Shown in pieces: positions 24,395-32,398 of a stretch of DNA of 64,000 bases. The notes beneath the pieces were generated by a model, which had not been told where the DNA came from, did no database searches, and saw only the letters and a program-made list of their open reading frames with translations. The stretch is from Saccharomonospora marina XMU15 (GTDB lineage: Bacteria > Actinomycetota > Actinomycetes > Mycobacteriales > Pseudonocardiaceae). The stretch's first letter is position 1. Each line of letters opens with the position of its first letter. Made by a program: the position numbers and the translations under genes. The DNA lies in NCBI RefSeq assembly GCF_000244955.1, contig NZ_CM001439.1, positions 5,687,279 to 5,751,278 of the forward strand, given 5' to 3'.

Positions 24395-25231
24395 ATGCCC
24401 GCCACAATCCCGGAATCCGAGCGCCCGCCTTCGACGGCGATCGACACGACGACGCCGAGCATCGCACGGGCCTACGACTACGCCCTCGGAGGCAAGGACA
24501 ACTACGAGGTCGACCGCGAACTGCTGCGGCAGCTGAACGCCGCGGTGCCCGAGGTGGCGAGCATCGCGATCACCAACCGATCGTTCTTGATCCGGGCCGT
24601 CCGGTTCCTGTCGATGCAGGCAGGCATCGACCAGTACCTCGACTGCGGTTCGGGCCTGCCCACCGCCGAGAACACCCACCAGGTCGCGCAGCGCCTCAAC
24701 CCACAGGCACGTGTGGTCTACGTGGACAACGACCCAGTCGTACTGGCCCACGGCCGCGCGCTGCTCGAGGAGAACGAGAACACCGCCTTCCTCGGCGCGG
24801 ACATCTTCAACCCGCCGGAGGTACTCGAGGCCGAAACCGTGCGGCGGCTGCTGGACTTCAGCCGCCCGATCGGCCTGCTCCAGGTCGCGACCATGCACCA
24901 CCACAGCGCCGACTTCGGCCTCCCGCCCGCCGAGGTGATGCGGTCCTACATCGACGCGCTGCCTTCCGGTTCCTACGTCGCCTTCACGCACTTCTTCGAC
25001 CCGGAGAACGAGCACAGCGAGGTGGCGCAGCGGGTGCAGACCATCCTCAACTCCAGCATCAGCAAGGGCTTCTTCCGCACCCGTGCGGAGATCATGCAGA
25101 TGCTGGAGGGGCTTGAACTGGTCGAGCCGGGCCTCGTCGTCAACGACGAATGGTGGCCGGACGGGCCGAGGATCAAACCGCTGCCCGCCGCCGGACACTG
25201 CATCGTCGGAGCCGTCGGCCGCAAGCCCTGA
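24395..25231 (+). CDS. SAM-dependent methyltransferase, DUF574 (PF04672) family
   Basis: The 278-residue protein belongs to the Methyltransf_19/DUF574 family, which is expanded in actinomycetes and often sits by XRE/DUF397 pairs. Its targets are mostly unknown. The family N-terminus PSIARAYDYALGGKDNYEVD (about 23-42) and the SAM-site sequence YLDCGSGLPTAEN (about 89-101) are present, followed by VVYVDNDPVVLAHGR. I chose the ATG at 24395 (MPATIPESERP), with GAGG upstream. It is divergent from the XRE gene and converges on the sterol-carrier gene. Confidence 0.88.
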   Translation: MPATIPESERPPSTAIDTTTPSIARAYDYALGGKDNYEVDRELLRQLNAAVPEVASIAITNRSFLIRAVRFLSMQAGIDQYLDCGSGLPTAENTHQVAQRLNPQARVVYVDNDPVVLAHGRALLEENENTAFLGADIFNPPEVLEAETVRRLLDFSRPIGLLQVATMHHHSADFGLPPAEVMRSYIDALPSGSYVAFTHFFDPENEHSEVAQRVQTILNSSISKGFFRTRAEIMQMLEGLELVEPGLVVNDEWWPDGPRIKPLPAAGHCIVGAVGRKP

Positions 25232-25250
25232 CCGCACGTGGCCTCGGGTC

Positions 25251-25631
25251 CTACACCCGCACGATGGGAAGCCAGCGGGACAGGTCGGCGCGCGTTCCCG
25301 AGGCGCTGACCCGCCCCTGCCGCCGCGCCTCGGTCCACTCCAGACGGCCGGTGGCGAGCTCCAGCCACGTGCGGGCGTCGGTTTCGACCACGTTGCCGGG
25401 TGTGCCCCTGGTGTGGCGAGGGCCTGCTACACATTGGACGGCGGCGAACGGTGGAACCCTCACCTCGACGCTTCGTCCGGGGGCGATCGCGGCGAGGGTA
25501 CGCAGGCTGAGCCGTACGGCCGAGGCAAGGTCGGCACGCGCGGGAGCCGCGTCCGCACCGTCCAGCCAGGGCGACACGGCCGCCACCGCGGCTCTCAACT
25601 CGCCGGGGTCCACCTGGCGCGAAGTGGGCAT
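25251..25631 (-). CDS. Sterol-carrier-like (SCP2-type) protein, Rv0807-like
   Basis: The 126-residue cytoplasmic protein starts MPTSRQVDPGELRAAV and contains VEVRVPPFAAVQCV and DARTWLELATGRLEW, typical of small bacterial sterol-carrier family proteins that fold around a hydrophobic ligand pocket. I chose the ATG at 25631; upstream in-frame residues are the shadow of the next gene. In M. tuberculosis the corresponding gene adjoins purF, whereas here a 2.7-kb regulatory island separates them. The ligand is unknown. Confidence 0.7.
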   Translation of the reverse strand: MPTSRQVDPGELRAAVAAVSPWLDGADAAPARADLASAVRLSLRTLAAIAPGRSVEVRVPPFAAVQCVAGPRHTRGTPGNVVETDARTWLELATGRLEWTEARRQGRVSASGTRADLSRWLPIVRV

Positions 25632-25689
25632 GCCACAACAGTAGAGTGGCCACCCAGGTACGAACACACGGCACGACGTGGGGAAGCAC

Positions 25690-26301
25690 ATGGCGCAGCG
25701 GGATGACGCAGACCGCCTGGTGCCCGACGGGACCGCGGTCATCAGGACGCCGGAGATCACGCCTGAGATGCGGGCCAACGCGAGGGCGAACCCCGGGAGT
25801 TGGCTGTACGTCATCGACGAGGCGTTCGATCCCAGTGGACGTGTCCCTTCCTGGGCGGTCGTCGGCGCCTATCCGGTCAACTCCGACGGTGAGATCATCG
25901 AGGACTTCCATCCCAACGACCGTTACCGCCCCTCCCCGAAGGCGCTCGGGCTGCCTGAGCCTGCCAACGACCTGGAGCGGCTGCTGCAACTGGTGTATGC
26001 CCGGCACCGCCCCGCCGAGGACCTGCCGCGTGCCGTGCTCGACTCGACGCTGTTCGTCTACGCGTGGTCGCCCGCGCAGCGAACGGTGGTCGGTTTCCAC
26101 GACGCCGATGGCGATGTCGCGGTGCCCGCGTACACGGCCAAGTCGCTGGTGCCGGGTGACTGGCCGCATGCGCGGGCAGTGCTCGGCCGCGAGATCGTCG
26201 AGCTACTCGGTGGTCACCCGGTCGTGCTGAACCCGCACGACCTCGTCACGGCCGTCGTGCCTGCGCAAGACCTGGAGGAGGCGCTTCGCGGGCGAGGCTG
26301 A
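25690..26301 (+). CDS. Type VII secretion-associated (SseB-like) protein
   Basis: The 203-residue soluble protein matches actinobacterial 'type VII secretion system-associated' proteins. An N-terminal segment PGSWLYVIDEAFDP...PSWAVVGAYPVNSDGEI and a 'YRPSPKALGLPEP' linker precede an SseB-like C-terminal domain. No WXG100, EccC or other ESX gene is nearby, so it is an orphan here. The ATG at 25690 has GTGGGGA 5 nt upstream; the GTG at 25678 would overlap that site. Function is unknown beyond the family association. Confidence 0.7.
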   Translation: MAQRDDADRLVPDGTAVIRTPEITPEMRANARANPGSWLYVIDEAFDPSGRVPSWAVVGAYPVNSDGEIIEDFHPNDRYRPSPKALGLPEPANDLERLLQLVYARHRPAEDLPRAVLDSTLFVYAWSPAQRTVVGFHDADGDVAVPAYTAKSLVPGDWPHARAVLGREIVELLGGHPVVLNPHDLVTAVVPAQDLEEALRGRG

Positions 26302-26352
26302 CCGCACTCGTTCCCGACTCTGCCGTGTGACACCCGGTTCGCGGGCGGTAGC

Positions 26353-26377
26353 CCCCACAGGCATGGTGCCTGTGGGG
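26353..26377. repeat. Perfect hairpin before first GH25 gene
   Basis: CCCCACAGGCA and TGCCTGTGGGG (11-bp stem, 3-nt loop) end 23 nt before the GTG of the muramidase gene. Without a T-tract it may be a terminator for the upstream gene or a 5'-UTR/operator element. Confidence 0.55.
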
Positions 26378-26400
26378 ACGCCAACGAAGCGGGAGTCAAC

Positions 26401-27216
26401 GTGACAGTTCGCAGACCTTTCGCCTGGCTCGCCTGCGCGGTGCTCGCCTCGGCGAGCCTCGTCGCCACCGGTGCGCAGGCATCGGCGGCCGACGAGTACG
26501 CGGGCGCGGCAAACAGACATGCGGGATCTCAGATCGCCCTGCACGAGGGGGTCCACGGGCAACCCCGGCCCGCCGCGAGGATGGCGGGCGAACAGCTACT
26601 CGGTCACGACGTCAGCGGCTGGCAGGGCGATGTGGACTGGCCTTCGGCACGTGAGGGTGGCGCGCGATTCGTCTACGTCAAGGCCACCGAGGGCACGGGC
26701 TACCGCAACGACCACTTCGCTCAGCAGTACAACGGGTCCTACGAGGTCGGCATGCTGCGCGGTGCGTACCACTTCGCGCGCCCCGACGTCTCCGGTGGAG
26801 CCGAGCAGGCCGAGTACTTCGTCGCAGGGGGTGGCGGTTGGAGCCCGGACGGCAGGACCCTGCCCGGTGCGCTCGACATGGAGTACAACCCGCACGGCGA
26901 CGCCTGCTACGGCAAGTCGCCCGCCCAGCTGGTCGCCTGGATCAAGGCCTTTTCCGACACCTACACGCGCAGCACCGGGGTGGCTCCGGTGATCTACACC
27001 AGCACGAGTTGGTGGCAACGCTGCACCGGCGGCAGTGCCGCTTTCGGCGACACCAACCCGCTGTGGCTTGCCCGCTACGCGCCCGAGATCGGTCCGTTGC
27101 CGCCCGGCTGGGGCACTCACACGATCTGGCAGTTCTCCGACTCCGGGCGCCTTCCCGGTGATCAGAACTATTTCAACGGTGCGGCCGAGCAACTGCTCAG
27201 GTTGGCAACCGGCTGA
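26401..27216 (+). CDS. Secreted GH25 muramidase (lysozyme), copy 1
   Basis: GH25 enzymes cleave the MurNAc-GlcNAc bond of peptidoglycan. The 271-residue protein has a Sec signal peptide (about 1-30, ending AQASAA) and a short linker. The catalytic domain spans about 65-270. The first strand motif is GHDVSGWQGDVDW, and the catalytic Asp/Glu pair is LDMEYNP. The strands YVKATEGTGY and APVIYTSTSWW are also seen. There is no separate cell-wall-binding domain. It starts at a GTG and is followed 189 bp later by a close paralogue. Confidence 0.92.
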   Translation: MTVRRPFAWLACAVLASASLVATGAQASAADEYAGAANRHAGSQIALHEGVHGQPRPAARMAGEQLLGHDVSGWQGDVDWPSAREGGARFVYVKATEGTGYRNDHFAQQYNGSYEVGMLRGAYHFARPDVSGGAEQAEYFVAGGGGWSPDGRTLPGALDMEYNPHGDACYGKSPAQLVAWIKAFSDTYTRSTGVAPVIYTSTSWWQRCTGGSAAFGDTNPLWLARYAPEIGPLPPGWGTHTIWQFSDSGRLPGDQNYFNGAAEQLLRLATG

Positions 27217-27405
27217 TATCGCGTGCTCCATTCGGGCCACATCCAGCGAATGGTTCTCGGTCGTGAATCACCCACTCATATCAGCGGTTTGACGACAACT
27301 AGTGACAACCGCGGCAGTTCTGCGATAGAAATCGCGCCCGAATGGCTTCCCGGCGGAGCCGTTCACAGCGAGGGCGCATTGTTGATCTTGAAGGGATAAT
27401 TCCAA

Positions 27406-28281
27406 ATGTCCACCGGACGAAGAATGTGGCGACGGTTGGTCGCCGCCGCGGCGCTCGGCTCGGCCAGCGCGCTCCTGCTCGGCGCGCTGTCCCCGGTTAC
27501 CGCGGCAGCTGAGGGCGAGGACCGCCTGCGCGAGTACATCAGAGCCAACGATCACCCCATGGGCTCACAGATAGCCAGAGTGGAGGGTGATCACTCCACC
27601 CGGGAGAGCAAGCGGAGGGCGTTGCTGCCGCAGGGACGCGACGCGGATGGGATGCCCGCGATGGCCACGGTACCCGGTATCGATGTCAGTGGGTGGCAGG
27701 GAAACGTCGACTGGACCGACTGGTGGAACCAGGGCAAGCGGTTCGCCTACGTCAAGGCCACCGAGGGAACCGGGTACGAGAACCCCTATTTCGCCCAGCA
27801 GTACAACGGCTCGTACGACGTCGGCATGATTCGTGGCGCCTACCATTTCGCGCTGCCCGACCGCTCCTCCGGTGCCGCGCAGGCCAACTTCTTCGTCGAC
27901 AACGGTGGTGGCTGGTCAGCCGACGGCAAGACGCTGCCCGGTGCGCTCGACATGGAGTACAACCCCTACGGCGACACCTGCTACGGCAAGAGTCAGGCCG
28001 CCATGGCCTCCTGGATCAGGGACTTCCACGACACCTACCACGCCAGAACCGGCCGCTGGCCGGTGATCTACACCTCCACGAGCTGGTGGAACCAGTGCGT
28101 CGGAACGGCACAAAGCTTCGGCAGCACCGTTCCGCTGTGGGTGGCCCGGTATGCCTCATCGGTGGGCACGTTGCCGCACGGCTGGAACTACCACACCTTC
28201 TGGCAGTACACCTCCAGCCCGATCGATCAGAACTCCTTCAACGGCAGCTACGACCGGCTGCGGGTGCTGGCCTTGGGCTGA
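27406..28281 (+). CDS. Secreted GH25 muramidase (lysozyme), copy 2
   Basis: The 291-residue paralogue of the preceding gene has a signal peptide (about 1-35), a linker and a GH25 domain with PGIDVSGWQGNVDW and LDMEYNPYGDTCYGKS. The two enzymes share long identical segments (HFALPD versus HFARPD contexts), pointing to tandem duplication. The 189-bp spacer before it is less GC-rich than its surroundings and holds CCATTCG/CGAATGG inverted repeats (27228-27234, 27247-27253). AAGGGATAAT precedes the ATG. Roles in wall turnover or antagonism of other bacteria are possible. Confidence 0.92.
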   Translation: MSTGRRMWRRLVAAAALGSASALLLGALSPVTAAAEGEDRLREYIRANDHPMGSQIARVEGDHSTRESKRRALLPQGRDADGMPAMATVPGIDVSGWQGNVDWTDWWNQGKRFAYVKATEGTGYENPYFAQQYNGSYDVGMIRGAYHFALPDRSSGAAQANFFVDNGGGWSADGKTLPGALDMEYNPYGDTCYGKSQAAMASWIRDFHDTYHARTGRWPVIYTSTSWWNQCVGTAQSFGSTVPLWVARYASSVGTLPHGWNYHTFWQYTSSPIDQNSFNGSYDRLRVLALG

Positions 28282-28296
28282 ACCCAGCGTGAACGT

Positions 28297-28340
28297 GGGC
28301 TCTCACCCGGCACGTTGCGCTGGTGGCCGGGTGGGAGCCC
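28297..28340 (+). terminator. Terminator after GH25 pair
   Basis: GGGCTCTCACCCGGC (28297-28311) pairs with 28326-28340 over 15 bp with one G-U, 16 nt after the stop. Confidence 0.8.
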
Positions 28341-28471
28341 ATCGCCGTGCCGTGTTGATCGCGAGGCAGAATTCCAGGTCGACATCGCGTCTGGGGAACC
28401 AGCACCCGTAGTGCGCGCGTCGGAACTGGCGGGAGAGCGCACCTGTAGGGGCGCCGCGATCCACGGAAGGC

Positions 28472-29500
28472 ATGACCATGACGTATCCACCGCAACCCGG
28501 CCAGCCGCCGTACGGGCAACAGCCGGGCCCCTACGGCCAGGGCGGCTATCCCCAATCCGGCGGGTTCCCCCAGCAAGGCGGTCAGTACCCCGCGACAGCG
28601 GGCTATCCACAACAGGGCCAGTACCAGCAAGGCTACTACCAGCAGGGCGGGCAGTTCGGCTACCCGCAGGGTGGCGGGTTCGGTCCGCCACCGCCGAAGA
28701 AGAAGACCGGCCTGTGGGTCGGGCTTTCGGCGGGTGCCGTCGTGGTCATCGCGTTCGTCATCACCGCCTTCGTGGCTCCCGGCTTCCTGCTCTCCGATGA
28801 GGAGGACGGCGGGGGCGCGGGCGACGGTGCGGGCGGCACCGGCGCGGCCGCGGTCGCGCAACAGATCATCGACGGCCTCAACAACAAGGACACCGCCGCG
28901 CTGAACAAGTTGACGTGCTCCGGTGCCGACCAGGACGTCTCGGAAGCCATCGGTTCGGTCAACGACATCGAGAAGGCAACCCTGGGAGAGGTCAAGGAGT
29001 CGGGCAACACCGCGACCGCGAATGCCAAGGTGGTTGTCTCCGGCGACGAGTACGACGTGGTCAGCGAACTGGCCAAGAACGGCGGCAACTGGTGCTGGCA
29101 GAACCTGAGCATCGGCGGCACCGGCACCGGCACCGGGCCCACCATGACGAGCCCGAGTGAGCCAACCGGAACCGGCGACGACACCTCCGGTGGCGGGGGC
29201 GCAGCCGATGCCGAAGCAATGATCGAGGAGTTCATCGACGCCATCAACAACGGCGACAAGGCGACCGCGACAGACATGCTGTGCTCGGGCGCCGGAGAGA
29301 TGAGCAAGAGCTCGCTGGACAAGGTGTTCACCGGCTCGGCCCAACTGAGCGCCGACCCCGTGAACGAGGAGGGGAGCGCTTCGGGCTCCACCTACACCTC
29401 CACCATCGAAGGCACTGTGGACGGCCAGCAGGCGTACGGAGCGGTTGCCGTGGTCGAGATCAGCGGCGAGTTGTGCGTAGCGGCGCTCTACGTCTCCTGA
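28472..29500 (+). CDS. Membrane-anchored protein with Gln/Pro-rich head and duplicated extracellular domain
   Basis: The 342-residue protein has an N-terminal repetitive P/G/Q/Y-rich cytoplasmic tract (about 1-75, repeats of QGGYPQ type), one membrane helix (about 80-102) and two related outer domains (about 122-218 and 245-342). The second domain ends at the C-terminus. Each starts with a helix (IIDGLNNKDTAALNKL / FIDAINNGDKATATDML) and has one Cys after it (CSGA in both). A second Cys (WCWQ / LCVA) near the end suggests one disulfide per domain. They resemble DUF4878/NTF2-like lipoprotein domains. Function is unknown. It overlaps the 3' end of the convergent XRE-cupin gene by 13 bp. Confidence 0.75.
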   Translation: MTMTYPPQPGQPPYGQQPGPYGQGGYPQSGGFPQQGGQYPATAGYPQQGQYQQGYYQQGGQFGYPQGGGFGPPPPKKKTGLWVGLSAGAVVVIAFVITAFVAPGFLLSDEEDGGGAGDGAGGTGAAAVAQQIIDGLNNKDTAALNKLTCSGADQDVSEAIGSVNDIEKATLGEVKESGNTATANAKVVVSGDEYDVVSELAKNGGNWCWQNLSIGGTGTGTGPTMTSPSEPTGTGDDTSGGGGAADAEAMIEEFIDAINNGDKATATDMLCSGAGEMSKSSLDKVFTGSAQLSADPVNEEGSASGSTYTSTIEGTVDGQQAYGAVAVVEISGELCVAALYVS

Positions 29501-30126
29501 CCTTCCCGCGTCGCGCTTCGCGAGGAGGCCGCCGAAGCCGGTGGTCTCCTCGCGACCTGCCGGGCACGCCTCGGGCGCATCACCAGCGCGGCGACGTAGT
29601 AGGTACACGGTTCGTCCCCGTGGTTGGCGTAGCGCAGGGTGACGTCCGCGGCGAGGTACACCGAGTCGCCGCGGCTCAGTTCCACCGTTCGGTCGCCGTC
29701 GACGGTCAGTGTCACGGTCCCGCTTTCCACGAAGATGAACTCGTGTGATCCGGGTGCGTAGGGCGGGTAGTCGGCGGGAACGCATCCCGGGGGCAGCGTG
29801 GAACGGACCCACTCGAAGTTCACACCCGGCACCACGGGTGTGAGAATCGTGCGATGCCATCCGCCCGGCTCGGCGACGGTGTCCTGCTCCGCGGCGCGGC
29901 GAACGATGACCCGCTCGGCTTCCGGCTCGGTGAGCAGTTCCGTCAACCTCACACCCAGGCCCACGGCGATGCGATCGAGTACCACCACCGTCGCGGCCTT
30001 GTCACCGCGCTCCACAGCCGACAGCATGCTGACACTCACCGACGACAGTTCGGCCAATCGTTGCAGCGTGAGCGCGCGCTGCGACCGCAGACATTGAATG
30101 CGTTGACCAAGGGCAGCCAGATCCAT
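29488..30126 (-). CDS. XRE-cupin transcriptional regulator
   Basis: The 212-residue protein has an N-terminal XRE helix-turn-helix (about 5-62) and a C-terminal cupin (about 115-190; GSHEFIFVESGTVTLTVDG, LSRGDSVYLAADVTLRYANHG). Such regulators sense small ligands and often control adjacent transport or modification genes. The ATG at 30126 lies 7 nt after TACTAT, so the mRNA is probably leaderless. It is divergent from the GNAT gene with 13 bp between starts. Confidence 0.88.
   Translation of the reverse strand: MDLAALGQRIQCLRSQRALTLQRLAELSSVSVSMLSAVERGDKAATVVVLDRIAVGLGVRLTELLTEPEAERVIVRRAAEQDTVAEPGGWHRTILTPVVPGVNFEWVRSTLPPGCVPADYPPYAPGSHEFIFVESGTVTLTVDGDRTVELSRGDSVYLAADVTLRYANHGDEPCTYYVAALVMRPRRARQVARRPPASAASSRSATREGQET
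29519..29554. terminator. Terminator hairpin inside the XRE-cupin 3' end
   Basis: CGCGAGGAGGCC (29519-29530) pairs with GGTCTCCTCGCG (29543-29554) with one G-U. It lies 18 nt beyond the stop of the plus-strand membrane-protein gene, so that gene's terminator is built into the coding sequence of the convergent regulator. Confidence 0.6.
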
Positions 30127-30139
30127 CTACACTATAGTA
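30127..30139. promoter_or_regulatory. 13-bp divergent leaderless promoter with ACTATAGT palindrome
   Basis: The plus-strand -10 TACACT (30128-30133) is 6 nt from the GNAT GTG. The minus-strand -10 TACTAT (30139-30134) is 7 nt from the regulator ATG. The overlapping core ACTATAGT (30131-30138) is a perfect palindrome and a natural operator for the XRE protein. Confidence 0.6.
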
Positions 30140-30688
30140 GTGAGCCTTTCCCCTATAGCGAAAAACGGCTCCGGTCCCGCCGTGCGCGCCGCCACGGACA
30201 GCGATCTGCCCGCGATTGCCGACATTTACGGGTACTACGTCACCAACAGCGTCGCCACGTTCGAACTGCAACCACCCGAGCACGCCGAATGGCTGCGCCG
30301 TTACCGCGCCATCACCGCTGCGGGCCTGCCGTTTCTCGTCGCCGAGCACCCCGACCTGGCTGGCACCGTGGCGGGCTATGCCTGCTGCACGCCGTGGAAG
30401 GCGAGGCCCGCCTACCGGCACACCGCGGAGGACTCCGTCTACCTCGACCCGCAGGCGCGGGGGCGAGGCATCGGTGGCGCGCTGCTGGATCGGTTGCTGG
30501 CCGGTTGCGTGGAAGCGAGTGTCAGGCAGGTGTTGGCGGTGATCGCAGACTCCGGCGACCCGTCCTCGACCGCACTGCACACCGGGCGCGGCTTCGCGGA
30601 GGTGGGGCGGTTGCGCGAGGTGGGGTTCAAACACGGCAGGTGGCTGGACACCGTGCTGCTACAGCGAACACTCACCGGGCAGGCGTGA
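30140..30688 (+). CDS. GNAT N-acetyltransferase, phosphinothricin-acetyltransferase type
   Basis: The 182-residue acetyl-CoA-dependent acetyltransferase belongs to the PAT/MddA subgroup, which acetylates phosphinothricin, methionine sulfone/sulfoximine or related amino acids. Visible features are the N-terminal RAATDSDLPAIADIYGYYV, the acetyl-CoA loop QARGRGIGGALL (about 107-118) and the C-terminal VGFKHGRWLDTVLLQRTL. It starts at a leaderless-type GTG. The true substrate is unknown. Its stop overlaps the next start (GTGA). Confidence 0.85.
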   Translation: MSLSPIAKNGSGPAVRAATDSDLPAIADIYGYYVTNSVATFELQPPEHAEWLRRYRAITAAGLPFLVAEHPDLAGTVAGYACCTPWKARPAYRHTAEDSVYLDPQARGRGIGGALLDRLLAGCVEASVRQVLAVIADSGDPSSTALHTGRGFAEVGRLREVGFKHGRWLDTVLLQRTLTGQA

Positions 30689-31764
30689 GGGTGTTCCGCA
30701 GGCTGGCCCGGCGCGGGTTCTCCCCGCTGTACGCCACGGTGCTGTCCTCGATCCTGCTGCTTGTCGCCATCAGCGGGTGGCTACTGACCGACAGCGAAAC
30801 CAGCCGCAGCGAGGCGCTGCGCACGGGTGGCCTCGCCGGTGGAGCGGTGGTGGCGCTCTACGCGTTGTGGCTGAACGACCGGCGCCGCCGCGTCGAGGAG
30901 GCGCGTCAGGAGGTCGAGCGCAGCAGGCACGAGTTGGAAAGTCACCGGGTCGCCGACGAACGGTTCGCCCGCGCCATCGAACTGCTCGGCCACGAAACCG
31001 ATCAGGTACGCGTCGGTGCGCTGCACGCGCTCGCCGGGCTGGCTCGCGGCAGACCGGACTACACCCAGACCGTGCTCGACGTGCTGTGTTCCTACCTGCG
31101 AAGGCCGTACTCCCACCCCCGCTTCACCAGTTCGCAGGCGCCACCGGATGCCGAAGCCGAACGTGAGTTGCAGGTGCGGTTGACCGCGCAGCGACTGATC
31201 TACGACCTGCTGCCCGCCGTGGGGTCGGACGACGCACCCGCCTACGACCTGGACCTGACCGGCGCCGCCCTGGAATACCTCGACCTTTCCGGTCGCAGGC
31301 TCGGCACCGTGGTGCTGCGCTATGCCTACCTGCACAGCAGCACCAACCTCAGCGAATGCGAGTTCACCGGACCCGCCTGGTTCACCTCGACGTCCACCGG
31401 CGACGGCAGGCTGTCCGGCCGGTTCCGCTGCCGCGACACCGTTTTCCGCGAACGGGCGTGGTTCAGCAAGACCAAGTTCAACTCGCTCGCCGACTTCACG
31501 GGCACGCGCTTCGGGGGTGAGACCGGGTTCGCCGATGCCACGTTCCTCGGTGACGCCGTACTGTGTGACACCTCCTTCGCCGCCGGGCTGGATCTTCGGC
31601 GGGCCACCTTCGACAGCTTCGTCGACCTGCGCTGGCGCACCGAGCCGGCGGGGATCTCGCTGTTCAACACGCTTGTCAACCCCGATCGGGACGTCCAGCT
31701 ACCGCCGGGCTGGACCACCGAGGCGATGCCGGACGGCCGCGCCCGGCTACGGGTGCGTGAATAG
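30685..31764 (+). CDS. Pentapeptide-repeat membrane protein
   Basis: The 359-residue protein has two N-terminal membrane helices (about 12-35 and 45-66), then a charged helical stretch. The helical domain ERFARAIELLGHETDQVRVGALHALAGLAR is commonly found before pentapeptide repeats. The right-handed beta-helix is degenerate (about 195-320; LDLTGAALEYLDLSG, ADFTGTRFGGETGFADATF). It starts at the GTG overlapping the GNAT stop, so the pair is an operon. Function is unknown; members of this family are abundant in actinomycetes. Confidence 0.8.
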   Translation: MRVFRRLARRGFSPLYATVLSSILLLVAISGWLLTDSETSRSEALRTGGLAGGAVVALYALWLNDRRRRVEEARQEVERSRHELESHRVADERFARAIELLGHETDQVRVGALHALAGLARGRPDYTQTVLDVLCSYLRRPYSHPRFTSSQAPPDAEAERELQVRLTAQRLIYDLLPAVGSDDAPAYDLDLTGAALEYLDLSGRRLGTVVLRYAYLHSSTNLSECEFTGPAWFTSTSTGDGRLSGRFRCRDTVFRERAWFSKTKFNSLADFTGTRFGGETGFADATFLGDAVLCDTSFAAGLDLRRATFDSFVDLRWRTEPAGISLFNTLVNPDRDVQLPPGWTTEAMPDGRARLRVRE

Positions 31765-31785
31765 GCCCGCAGTGGCGGCGGCGCC

Positions 31786-32298
31786 CTACCGGTAGCCGGG
31801 CAGGGCGAACGCTTGCGCGACGGCGCGTTCGATGGTGTGGGCGTCGATGCCGGCCTGCTCGGCGATGGTGAAGCCGAGTTCGAGCACGCGGAAGGCGATG
31901 GCACGCAGGGCGGGCGCGGCGTCGAGGTGCCCGCGGTCCTGGCGGTGGTAGAGGGGTTCGGTTTCGGCGTCGATGGCGCGGGCGATGCGCAGCAGCGCGG
32001 CGGGCAGGTCGCGGTGGGGTGGGCGGCGCAGCGCGCGGAGCGCGGCGAGGTCGGGATCAGTACCGGCGTCCTCGTCGGTGAGCGGCGAGGACTCGACCGG
32101 ACGGCGGCTGATCGCGTGCAGCAGGGTAGCGACCCGGTCCGGATCGGTGTCGTGGCTGAGCAGCCGGGTGATCGCGTCGAGCTGTTCGGCGGTGGGTGGC
32201 GTGTAGAGCGCGACTCCGGGCTCGGGTGCGGGGCGCGCAGTGGTGTCCGGTCCGGCGCAGCGCGGCGGGGTCAGCGATTCCCCGTCACGTTCGATCAT
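31786..32298 (-). CDS. Hypothetical protein
   Basis: The 170-residue soluble protein has no recognised domain. The N-terminal 30 residues are Pro/Ala-rich and likely disordered; the rest is helical (LDAITRLLSHDTDPDRVATLLHAISRR and a C-terminal AFRVLELGFTIAEQAGIDAH), resembling a helical bundle. It has a shorter, biased codon repertoire (runs of GCG and CTG) compared with neighbours. The ATG is immediately next to a run of nine C (plus strand, 32305-32313). An upstream minus-strand frame ends in a TGA overlapping the ATG, so a frameshift or lost partner gene is possible. Confidence 0.5.
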   Translation of the reverse strand: MIERDGESLTPPRCAGPDTTARPAPEPGVALYTPPTAEQLDAITRLLSHDTDPDRVATLLHAISRRPVESSPLTDEDAGTDPDLAALRALRRPPHRDLPAALLRIARAIDAETEPLYHRQDRGHLDAAPALRAIAFRVLELGFTIAEQAGIDAHTIERAVAQAFALPGYR

Positions 32299-32398
32299 CA
32301 GCGACCCCCCCCCGGCGGTTCCGGTATGGCGGCGACACCGCAGGAAGCGGGTTCGCCGGTGTGGAACCTACGGACCTGGCAGGGGTGGCTCGGTGAGA

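Noticed and set aside
28238-29860. A 540-codon minus-strand frame opposite the duplicated-domain membrane protein
   Set aside because: The plus-strand gene has a clear membrane helix and duplicated domains; the minus frame has no features and overlaps the XRE-cupin gene as well.
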